From positions 23,607,501 to 23,671,500 of the forward strand of contig NC_056766.1 in the NCBI RefSeq assembly GCF_018687715.1: 64,000 bases of DNA, in the 5' to 3' direction. The position numbers were made by a program, and so were the translations under genes. Origin of the DNA: Carya illinoinensis (taxonomy: Eukaryota > Streptophyta > Magnoliopsida > Fagales > Juglandaceae). The notes beneath the pieces were generated by a model, which saw nothing but the letters and a program-made list of their open reading frames with translations, had not been told where the DNA came from and did not search any database. Positions 1-11,000 of the stretch are shown piece by piece (position 1 is the stretch's first letter; the number at the start of each line of letters is the position of its first letter).

Positions 1-1168
1 GATGTAAAGAATGCATTCCTTAACGGAGACTTAGAAGAGGAAGTTTTTATGAGTCTTCCACCGGGGTTCGAAGAAAGACTTGGTATAGATAAAATTTGCA
101 ATTAAGAAAGGCATTATATGGCCCAAAACAGTCCCTGAGGGCTTGGTTTGAATGCTTTGACAAAGCAGTAAAAAGTCACAGATATTGTCAAAGTCAAGCA
201 GATCATACCATGTTTTATAAACACTCAAAAGAAGGTAAAATTGCTATTTTGATTGTTTATGTGGATGAGATTATCTTGATAGGTGATGATAGTGCCAAAC
301 TAAAAAGACTAAAAGAAAGGCTTGCTGATGAATTTGAGATCAAAGACTTTGGTGCATTGAAGTATTTCCTTGGAATGGAGTTTGCTAGGTCTAAAGAAGG
401 TATATTTGTCAATCAACGCAAGTATGTACTAGACTTGCTTCGAGAAACAAGTATGCTTGACTGTAAAACAGCTGAAACACCAATAGAACCCAACACAAAA
501 TTACAACCTGCTAAGACCGAAAATGTAGTGAAAAAGGAACAATATCAACAACTTGTTGGAAGGTTGATTTATTTGTCTCATACACGACCGGATATAGCAT
601 TTTCAGTAAGTATGATTAGTCAGTTCATGCATTCGCCTGGACCGGAACATTTTGAAGCAGTTTACAGAATTCTAAGATATTTGAAGGGGACTCCTGGAAA
701 AGGTCTACTTTTTAAAAAAACATGGACATCTACAAATTGAAGCATACATTGATGCAAACTGGGCTAGGAGTATAATAGATAGGAGATCAACATCTGGATA
801 TTGTTCCTTTGTTGGGGGAAACCTTGTTACTTGGTGAAGTAAAAAATAAAATGTGGTTGCTAGAAGCAATGCAGAGGCAGAATTTAGAGCTTCTCATGGT
901 ATTTGTGAATTTATTGCCCATGAAGTTATATTGCGATAACAAGGCAGCAATTTCAATCACCCACAATCCGGTTCTTCATGACAGAACAAAGCATGTAGAA
1001 GTGATTAAACACTTCATCAAGGAAAAATTTGATAGTGGGCTGATTTGTATGCCATACATCTCAATTGCCAAACAGATTGCTGATGTATTTACTACGGGAC
1101 TGCACAAGAAGCAATTTGACGTTTTAATGGGCAAGCTGATTATGGAAGATATCTTCAGGCGCTTGAGG
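1..1168 (+). pseudogene. copia pol remnant (reverse transcriptase and RNase H)
   Basis: Position 1 is already in frame, reading [17 protein letters not shown], the classic copia RT start. A stop and a one-base frameshift follow near 95-103, and the frame resumes with ALYGPKQSLRAWF. The catalytic motif, normally YVDD, reads YVDE near 260-271, which should kill polymerase activity. The main open segment (96-740) ends just before the RNase H core. That region (about 741-900) has several stops and a small deletion. The RNase H tail then resumes with LYCDNKAAISI and HDRTKHVEVIKHFIKEK in the segment 809-1243. Family assignment is certain; function is lost. Confidence 0.88.
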
Positions 1169-1173
1169 GGGAG

Positions 1174-1449
1174 TAGTGGAAAATCAGAAAGATATCTAAG
1201 TAATTACCAAAATTGTATAGCAGTAATTACCAAGATTGTATAGCTGTAAATTAGACAGTAATTAGTCAATGATTATAAATTAGGAATATATCTTTATTAA
1301 GTAACTAATGAGTTATTCTTTTTCCTAGTTTAGATTTATTGTAATTCCTATAAGTAGGAATCGCGTAAGTCAGAAAAAATAAGGCAATTATTCCCAAAGT
1401 ATTCTCTGGTGTTACATTATGAAAAAATAGAACCGAGAGACAATTTTCA
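1174..1449 (+). repeat. probable 3' LTR of the copia element
   Basis: The sequence directly after the polypurine tract begins TAGTGGAAAATC, close to the TGTTGGAAAA start common in copia LTRs. It contains a weak TATA-like TATAAGTAGG near 1350 and ends near TTTTCA. No second LTR is available to fix the borders, so both ends are approximate. Confidence 0.45.
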
Positions 1450-1780
1450 GTGGGTGAATGGGTTTTTCTTAGACTCCAGCCTTACAGGCAACATTCTTTG
1501 ATAGCTAGACCACAACTTCTACTAGAACTCAATCTTACAAATTACTATTACTTCAACAAAAAGACACCAACTAGACTAGGACTCAAATACCGCTACTCAA
1601 TACTAGGACTCAAAACTCAACTAGGATTACACGTAAATATTAACTAGGATAATTGCTAACAGTAATTGAAATAAACAAACAATTGACTCTATACTCTAGG
1701 ACTCAATAGGACGAAATGGACTCTAACTCCTACTAGACTAAATGGACTTTTACTAGGATTCTCATGGAGGTTTACGATCA
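1450..1780. repeat. degenerate ACTAGGACTC-rich segment
   Basis: The motif CTAGGACTCAA or close variants (ACTAGGAT, CTAGAACTCAA, TAGACTAGGACTC) recurs about ten times at irregular spacing between 1526 and 1765. It is not coding. It may be degenerate LTR or satellite sequence; its origin was not determined. Confidence 0.4.
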
Positions 1781-1884
1781 ACCTCTAACAGTATAACTTC
1801 TGAAAATATACAAAATTGAGAAGACATAAAGTTAAGAAATTGCAAGCAAGTAGCATTTGATTAAAAAAAAAAAAGAGGAGCTAC

Positions 1885-2047
1885 CATTTCTCACATCCAA
1901 CAGAATATAGTTTGAACTACTATTCTCATGTGAAGCATCATCAATTCCATCCACTGCTTCCAATCTTTTTCTCCATTTTGAAGGTGGTAGAGGTGTTGCT
2001 CGCATAGAAGGGTCGAGCAAAGGAAGATGTAAAATGCCTCCTTCCAT
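1885..2047 (-). CDS. STR8: STR8 exon 4
   Basis: This exon has 54 codons plus one base, starting MEGGILHLPLLDPSMRATP and ending LLDVRN. The acceptor is TCTCCAG and the donor is AATG|GTAGCT, a phase 1 intron. It belongs to the same protein as exon 3 even though 9.6 kb separate them. Conserved flanking residues and matching phase support the join. Confidence 0.87.
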
Positions 2048-5000
2048 CTGGAGAAATATCATTGTAATCAGGTGAAATTTCTTTTGAAAAGGAAAGCATG
2101 CACCTTGCTGTACTTGGAACTAGTAGAATGCATAACTTGCCCAATATCTTAAAAGAATGGGGTTTGAGATACATGGGTTATTAGGATAATAAGAGAAATA
2201 TAAAGACATATGAACTATGTACAAAATGAAAGAGAGAGAAAATCATCATCTATATACCATATACATCATTTTTTTTTATAACATATACGTCAATTTTTTA
2301 TAAGGTCAATTTTATTAATAAGTCAAAAGGCACTTAGTACACACAGGTTATACATGAGATGCGGTTAGAGAAAGTAAAGAGTGCGAGAAAGTCCTAATAG
2401 CTCAAACTAGAGCACAAAGATGGGCAAACACAAATTACAGCCTCGCCACAAAGTGTTAGATATCACAGAGCAGAGTAAAAGAAGGTCCACAAATTCCCTA
2501 TTATATTGGTACAAACAACACCAACCAATCATTAAAGTATCTTCCCTTGTGAAATCACCCAAACAAAGAAAGACACTTCTAAGGGGCCCTTCTCCACGAA
2601 ATAATCTATCCTGGAAAACTAATATGTCGTGACAAACTAGCACATTGTACAACAATTTTCCTTCAAAGACCCCTCTCTTGGATAAGGTGCAATGCATCTT
2701 ATCTACACCACCCTAACTCAGCCAAACAAAATATAACCCAAGCACAGAAATGGGTGAACAGATATATCTCACAATCATGTGCCACTCTTTTAAACTGCAC
2801 ACTTCATTAAGAAAAGTCAATTGAAATCACCAAGTTGTCTGACACATATGCTTCCTTGAAATGAGCAATGGTCAAAAAGTCCTAAAAGCTCCCCACAAGC
2901 AAATTTTTTTTTTTTTCCCATACGCCGATCCCATAGGTCTAGTTCACCTCATTAGAACTCTATCCATCCCAACAAACTATCACCTTTCACATCTACTTCC
3001 AACCTCCATAGACTTCCTTTCACTTGCATCATGCCACATCCATTTCCCTAATAAAACTATAAACAATCAATTTTCAAATGCCCAATCTGCCTTTAGAGAT
3101 TAGGGGAACCAACCTTCTTTGGAAACTTTACAGGATTAGATAGGTCACAAGCTAGGACTTACGTTTTTAGTGTTGTATACAAGTGGACTATAGTGGTTAC
3201 CAATACACGTTTGGGTTTATGGGTACCCCGTTTTTAATGACGATGTTACGGAGAAATTACATCTGTGTTTAATTATTTTATAATGAAATGTTTGATGATA
3301 AAATCAGGAGAGGTTAGTTGTTTTGGGTGTAGTAATATTTTTAGGGTTCAATCATATAATGACTTGTAGGAGTTACATGGTTATTTAATTAGTTGGGTGA
3401 AATGCCACTTCAGGTGACTTGTGGATATTAGGTTTGAAGGAGATGAATGTATCTAAGCATTATAGGTTTTAAATTAGAAAGTATTGTTTAATTAGTAATT
3501 TATGTGGTGATGCGTTTATTTTAAAGGTAATCAATCAATTATGCGCCGGAATAGTCTGACGGATGCTATAAGGTAAGTAGCCAAACAACTACATTCCTTA
3601 CATTCGTGGAAATCTTGCACACTCATATGCCAAGCATACGTGTATCAAAATCGCAGCGGAATAAGTAAAGGGTATTAGTCGAAGACTAAGGTGCCATTTA
3701 GATAGTAAGTTGAGATGAAAGTTAAAAGTTAAATAAAATATTATTAGAATATTATTTTTTAATATTATTATTGTTTTGGAATCTGAAAAAGTTTCAATTG
3801 TTTATTATATTTTGTGTGAAAATTTGGAAAAGTTATAATGATCAGATGAGATGTGATGAAATACTTCTTGTCTCCAAACCGGGCCTCACACTAATAGTAC
3901 TAGAGAAACAAAACACTGCTCATCCATTAATAAAAATATCCATAAGACGCTATTCCTCCATCCCAAATATAATTACATACCAACATTAGTTCATCGACAA
4001 CTCAAAATATAAAACACCATAAATTGTTCATCGCCTACGTATAATAAACATCCTAAAATTTACAAAGATCATCAACTTAATGGGGACAAGCCCCCATGAC
4101 TATTCCCCAGGCTGCACTGGCCCTTCTTTCTCGAGGTAACCCTCATAAGCTACATTTACATCAAAATCTACAGCTCCAAGGAGCGAAACCGTAGCAGGGC
4201 TACCATGTGAGATTTTAACAAAACTTCAGTAAGTTAAAACCCATAACGGCACTAACAATGCAAGACAATGGTGATGAATATGAAAGCACAAGTTTCATGT
4301 AAATAAAGGTTGAAACCACATATAAAATAAGTAAGGCGAGGAATCACCCTCTAATGAAAACACATATATCATAAATATGGTGAGGAATCACCCTCTGAGC
4401 AAAACTGCATAATCATGAATCATCATAACACAGGAAATCTCTCTACCTGATCAACATGTGAAATACATCCACCAAAACAGAATGGGGAATCACTCCACCC
4501 ATCCAACATTAGGAATCTCTTTACCCGAACAACACGTGAAATACTTCCATCAAAACAAAACGGGAATCACTCCACCTGATCAGCATGGTGACTCTCTTTA
4601 CCCAAGTTATCATGTGGAATAGCACAAACATGTCCCACCCTAATCAGCACAGGATATCCCTCTACCCGAGTGAAACATGTGGCAACATGCAGCCAGGAAT
4701 GGTACAGGGAATCACTCAACCCGATCCCATGAGCAACGTACACTTTGAAATCATATTACTTTAAAATCACATCATCAAAGTAGTAAATGATCATAATGAG
4801 AAAACATGCACTTTCTTGAGAGAGAGGCGGTGAGAAGTAGAAGATGAAATCCTTAACATACCCATAGACATTTACTCCACATTACTTGCTAGGAGTGAAC
4901 CTACCTGGCTAGGCTGCGTTTGGTTGCTGAGGTAATCTCAGATGATTTGTGAATAACAGTATTTTGTGGGTCCCATTAAGATGTGTTTGAATGTATGAAG

Positions 5001-8000
5001 TAGATTGAGATTATGTGTTTAAATGTATGAAGTAGATTGATATATGTTTAACTTTTTATGAAAAGTTAAAAAAAGTAGTGGGTGATCCCATTAATGATTG
5101 GTTTGAAATGAGTTTGACATCCAAACATAGCTGTACAACGGTTGCATTAGGGCTATAGGTCTCCTTGTTGATGAATACTCTAAGCTCTTAGTCTCCTTGG
5201 AGTCCCGAACAAAAGAAGAAATGGAGAGTAGTCAAAATGCTTTTTATACGGAAGGGTTGTCAGCCACGATTCTGATAATTCGGACCTCTATTGGTTGAAA
5301 GAGTGATCTAGAATTTTGGTCATCCACACATACGCTGGACTGAAGAATGGTATAATCCGAGTGGATTGATGAGATAAGACATGCACGTCCTTACAATTCA
5401 CCTTGGAACTAGGCGCGCAATCTATCTCCATATGAAAGTTGTCCATTTGGCATCGGGCCTTACTTTTATGGCAAGGCATATGGCTTGCAGGTCCATATTC
5501 CTCTTTCCATTGCGTGCTTCTGTTAGGATGTCATCATTGGAGCATGGGCCCTGGGTACGTCACCTGCTACCATCTAAGCTCCTTCATGTTATCTCGGAGC
5601 ATTCCCAGCTCCGTACTAGATCATCCATTGCTTGTTGCTCGCCTTAAGTATGGTTGGCAAGTCCTTTGCTCGCCCGATGTGGGGCGCATCTCTTTGGTTG
5701 CCTTGTTCTCTTCATGCTGCTCGTACAGGCCTTGCTTACCACAATGTGCTGCTCACCTTACGTTGTTTTTTGCTGAACATTGCTTGCCTGGTTTCTTTCT
5801 TCCCACTAGCGTTTTGCCTGCATGAGGGGATTCCTTCCTTTGGGTGGACATGGTCCTCAAATTATATGTCACTATCTCCCCATCATTGACCAAGAAAGTC
5901 AATGGAAAATTAGAGAGGGTGCTTTAAATTTCTATTATGATAACTGGACTAGGAATGGTTCCTTAGCCTAGAAAGGTTTCCATGTCAACAATTATATTCA
6001 ATTAAAGTATTTTTGTTTCTCCACTGGTTGGGATACTCCTATGCTCTCTAATTTGGGGGACATCTCTCTATTGCATGAGGTGAATCACTACCCTATCTTT
6101 CTTCAAACCAATTGTGATAGTAGAATATGGAAAACATCCTCATGAAGGTAAATTTTCTTCTAAATCTGCTTGGAGTCTTTTTTCGGTAACACTTCCCACC
6201 CAATACTGCCTTTTGTTTGAAATCATATCCTCCCTATCAAGATTTCAGTTCAGTCTGGAAACTTTTGCATAATGGAATCCCCCTTGATGATAAAGTTCAA
6301 CAATGTGGGATTCCTATGGCTTCTAAATGCTTTTCTTGTTCCAAGGGTTCTATTGAAAATGCTAATCATTGCAAAGTTCTCTTTGCAAAGAACACTTGGC
6401 ATTATTTCTCTTATGTTTTAGGTCATACCCTTTTGGGCTCTAGCTGTTGGAAGAGCATTGCTATTCATTGGTGGTCTTCTTTCAAATGTTCTTATCAATT
6501 TAATCTGCTTGCTCATTTGTTTCCATCGCTTCTCTTTCGGGAGCTATGTATAACATCAAATAAAGCAAGATTTGAGGAATTTGATACCACTGTCATTACC
6601 ATTATCGGTAAGATTAAGAAGTGGCTCATGAGCTAAATCCTCTTTTGAAGCCCAAAGCCATTGTGTCTAATGTCAGCACTAATGTACTCAACTCTTTGCA
6701 TATCTCTCGGCTCATAATCCTGACTCAAAGACCTATCCTGGTCAAGTGGATTTTGCCTCCCTTGAGTACTCTCAACCTTAATATTTGACGGTGCTTCAAA
6801 AGATAAACTTGGGCCAGCTGGCTGTGGTGGTATTTTATGTTTCGTTAATTGCTTTATCATTGCTGGTTGTTCTTGCGTTTTGAGCATGGGCACTAACACT
6901 TTTGCAAAGTTGTCAGCTTTGAGAATTGGTTTTGTAACGACTTGATCCAATATTATTGGGGATGAAATATGGAAAATTTAATGGGCCTAAAATAAGTTTA
7001 ATGGGCCATATTGGAATAACCCACAAACTATTAAGATTTTTGAAGTTATTGGAGAATATTAATGGGCCAATAATTATAGAAGTCCAAAGATTAATAGGGT
7101 AATTTTGGAAAGACCACGGGCCTATAAATTACTATAGTGGACTATGAGATTCTCTTTGGGCAAAAGAATGGGACAAAAGCCCATTTAATATTTATGGTTC
7201 CAAACCCATGAGGAACAGGGCCTGAACTCTGAGCCCATGAAAGTGTTCAATTCCAAACATACACGATTACAATTCTAGAGTCCTCTTCACACTAAAATTT
7301 CTTAAACCCACTACCTTCTATATATTTAGACTCATGAAAGTAATTACTTTCCTTCCTCAAGCCTAGGGTTTCTGCACTTCATACACCAACTCTCTCCGCA
7401 AAAGATTTCCTCCCAAGCCACTCAGCCTTCATGATTTCTTTCCCCCAAGCCACGGCCAGAACACGGGCAGCAAACTCCCAAGACATTGCTCAATGCCATG
7501 CATTCCGTCGACCCACACACCAACACTGTTGCCAACCATTCCGTCACCCAAGATTAGCAGCACCCATACACCAAACAAACCACACCACTGCCACCCTACA
7601 CCTTGAATCACCAAGCAACGAAGCCTAGCCGTGCCCTCTTGCTCCATGCCAACAACCTCCCTGCACTCAAACACCACCATACAAGAAGCCCGAACATCCA
7701 CTGTTTTAGCTCACAAAAAAATAGAACATCTAAACCAGCCACTGCACCTCCGATGCCGATGACGGAAGCTACCACCCACAGCCTTGTTTGGCTGTTGTTG
7801 CACAGTCCAAGCAGGAATTCTTGAAGCCATAGCTGGTTCATCAACCACCTTGTACCACCGTTGGCTAGCTACTCCACAAGACACTAGCCATTGCTCCACA
7901 TCGGAAAAGACCCCTCGATTATCTCTCTACCTCTCGGTTTTTCCCTCACAAGAAGCACCGTGAGTTTCCGTTCTCTCAGTTAATAAACTCTCCCAGTCCT

Positions 8001-11000
8001 TACTCTCCCTCTCTCTTCCCCCCTTCTCTCTCTCTTCAATCTCACAGTATCATATAGATCGTTGAAGACCTTTAGGCCAAATTACTTATATGCCTCATTC
8101 TATTGGTTAAAGATGCTTAAGTAAATAATTGTGAGTTATGAAGTGCAAATTCAAGTTGTGCAGTGAGTATTATGGCCTAAAATAATTGGATTATGTAGTT
8201 ATTTGGAGAAATTATTTGAAAACCAAGTATTTGGGGAGTTACGATATTTTAGGGTATTGAGGATTTAGGCTTTATGAAAATATAATTATTTCAATATTTC
8301 AAGTTTTAATTATGAAGTGCGTGATAAATTAGAAATTTACATAAGTTGCGTGTATTTTATAGATAATCAGTCGCACTCAAGAAACATTGGATTAGCACTA
8401 TGAGGTAAGTAGCATGATCATACCCTTACACGTATGTACGGTAAACAACATATCTTTTATAAAAGTATTATGTAAGTTCGCCTCCATTGGAAGGCCCTTT
8501 ATAGGTACCCAAGTCATGATAAATTTATAAATGCCATGACTTTATGCATAAGTTTCACGTTAGTTGCATGACACATGCATCAAGATATTTTATGTAAAGC
8601 CATGTATGATTTTATTTGAAGATTTATGCATTAAAATATTTATGAAAAATCATGATTTTATATGACGAAACATGAATAATGACATTTTATGAAAAACTGC
8701 AATTTCATTTGAAATCTATGATATGATAAGGCACAATTTCACTTGAGATCTATGATATGACAAGTATGCAAGTATGCTTATGATGAAGTATGAATAATAA
8801 GATATGTAACCGCCTATGCTATGATATGAAGACAGTACCATATGTTATGGGCATATTATATTGCCAGGTTGTACATACTAGTAGTGCACCCAATGTGTCT
8901 TCCTTTTGGATTCCACAAGCTGCTACCACGGGCAAAATCAAAATCTACTTAGATTCGCTAATCCTAACTTGTGGGGGTCAACAACGGGTACCGGGCTATG
9001 ACAAGAGAAAAGACAAGTTAAAGCATTTCATGCACAGGTCAAATTCATGTTCATATTATTTATGGATGTAACTATGAGTATGCATGTTTTTCAAGAAACC
9101 TTATGTTTATTATGTTTACTGTATCATGTGTTGCTTATTAAGTATTCGACTAATTCTTGTATATTTTTAACCTCCCGGGTGAGGATTATGAGGATGGAGG
9201 TACAGGACAGGACTTGACCCAAGGAAATGCAAGGCAGAGGCTTAGAAAGTTTATGTCATCCTCAATTTTATGATTTCCAATTTAATAAGTTGTTTTGATA
9301 AGCACATGAGACTGTATTTATTTTAAATAAGTACTTCCACAAACTCTAAGTCAAAGTTTAGTAGCACACTAGTTCCCCAAGAGTTCTAAAAATGACTTTA
9401 TTGGGGAGCGGAGTGTTAAATGTTTACTTTGGGCTATGAACTAAGTATCTCTGCTCTTATCGTTGAGATTGATTCTATCATTGTAGTTAATTGGCTTAAT
9501 AAAGGTTGTTTTCCCCTAGATTTACTCAAACATTTGGGATGATATCTTACATTTCAAGAAGTATTATCCTTTCAGTATTAATCATGTTGGCTGACAAGGT
9601 AATGCCTAGCTAACAATCTAACCAATCATGGCCCTATGGGATATACGGTAAGTTTTACATCCCTTCTTCCAACTCCATATGATTACTCTATTCTCTCTGG
9701 ATCGTGCAAGTCTTCCTTCTATACGGCAATAAATTTTCCAGGTTATTTCTTAGCCTCTTTATAAATCTATTTTATCAGGTTTTTATTTTCTAGGAACTTG
9801 GTTTTGGGGCTCTATTTTTCTATCTATGTAAGCCCCAAGTTCCTCTTTTTGTATAAAGTATTCGTCCACCATAAGTGAGTGTAATTAATAAAATTTGGGT
9901 AACGTCATCTTCTCTGAAAAAAAAATAATTCATTACCTTTCAGTCTACCTCCTCCAAGTTAGCTGCAAACATAGTTCCCTTTCATTCCCTTTTTTATAAA
10001 CCTACCCTTACCATGAAAATCATGGAAAACTCTCATCATACCTTCTATCACACATCCCAGTAAAATTTGAGAAAACTCCTTGTTGAAGGCCTGTGCACCC
10101 CCGGGATTAGTTGGGACTTTGTTCTCAGACACTCGGTGCCAATCAAAAATAAAACATAAAATTGAGAAAACCACCATAGATTAATCTTAACACGCTACAC
10201 TCAATCCTACACTCGGAACTAATTATTTACCATTTTTTTGAGTTGGAAAAGACAGAGACTCCGCACCCTCCAATAACCTTTCTCCAACCCCCAATGTTCT
10301 TATGACCAAAAGTGGAATTTCTGAACCAATTTGTTTTCTAATCTTGAATTGCAGAGAGGCTGCCGAACTTGGCTGAGTTGAGTCATCTCAAGTTACTAGA
10401 CCTTTCACTTTGAAAGTCAACAAGTTGGGTTTTTTTTTTACTAGCAAATGGGCTTGGTTAGGCCCACTTCCTGCATAATGATAGAGATATAAGTATTTTT
10501 TACAACCTTTTTAAAACTCTATTTTAAATGGAACGCATTTTTGTGAAATAACAATCCTTTCACAACTTTTTTTCACAAGAATGCCCTCTATTTAAAGCAG
10601 AGTTGTAAAAAGGATGTACAAAATGGTTGTCTTTATCATTTTCCTTATGAAATCCACTACATCTCCCAAACATTCCAACTGCTCCTTTAACGTACAGAGG
10701 ATGTTGCATGTACTTCCACTTCCAACTCCACCAATTGCAACAATTGTGGATGTCCCAATAATAGAATTTGCAACTGGAATTTGTCCCCACCACAGCACTT
10801 TTTTCAGATTTTCAAATTTTCTGCCACCACTTGTACTCAGAACGCCCCTGCTTTTATGTTGATTGCAGGAAACTTTCTCGCTGCTAAAACCACCACATAC
10901 TACTTTAAAAAGTTACAACCAAACATGGTATCAACATTTTCACCAATGGAGGACCACCCATTCCATACACTACAAGCCTGCTTGATTAGCAATTTGTAAT

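Larger units (their letters stand above)
1..1449 (+). mobile_element. Ty1/copia retrotransposon, 3' part
   Basis: The window opens inside the pol gene of a Ty1/copia element. The reverse transcriptase and RNase H parts are present on the plus strand, followed by a purine-rich tract around 1165-1172 and a probable 3' LTR. The 5' LTR, gag, protease and integrase would lie upstream of position 1. The element sits downstream of exon 4 of the minus-strand STR8-like gene, so it is probably inside the next intron of that gene. This placement is inferred, because the following exon is not in the window. Confidence 0.85.
3610..5881 (-). mobile_element. LTR fragment, minus orientation, with nested MITEs
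   Basis: This is non-coding sequence with LTR character. It has a CGCAGCGGATAA-type motif near its left end that is also present in the solo LTR at 36843, a tandem-repeat block, and a TATA box on the minus strand at 5241-5248. Its right edge, CTATCTCCCCA, is the RC of a TG start. The left end is missing, so no TSD can be checked. MITEs sit at 3690-3887 and 4913-5131. Confidence 0.4.
5882..9928 (+). mobile_element. LINE (L1-type), 5'-truncated, split by a solo LTR
   Basis: Two parts, 5882-6932 and 9421-9928, form one plus-strand LINE 3' half. The first part has the WKIREGALNFYYDNW lead-in and the zinc-binding RT-associated domain, then the start of the RNase H (GTNTFAKLSALRIGL). The second part continues the same RNase H (IDSIIVVNWLNKGCFPLDLL). 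A 3' tail with AATAAAATTTGGGTAACG and a poly(A) run at 9919-9927 follows. Its 5' end abuts the LTR fragment that ends at 5881. Confidence 0.8.

Noticed and set aside
5381..5889. Three overlapping plus-strand open frames of 85-128 codons
   Set aside because: They have low-complexity Cys/Leu/Ser composition, overlap each other and lie in the U3-like part of an LTR fragment. No family similarity seen.
7429..7899. Several open frames on both strands
   Set aside because: They fall in the GC-richer part of the solo LTR 6933-9420, with no consistent frame or domain.
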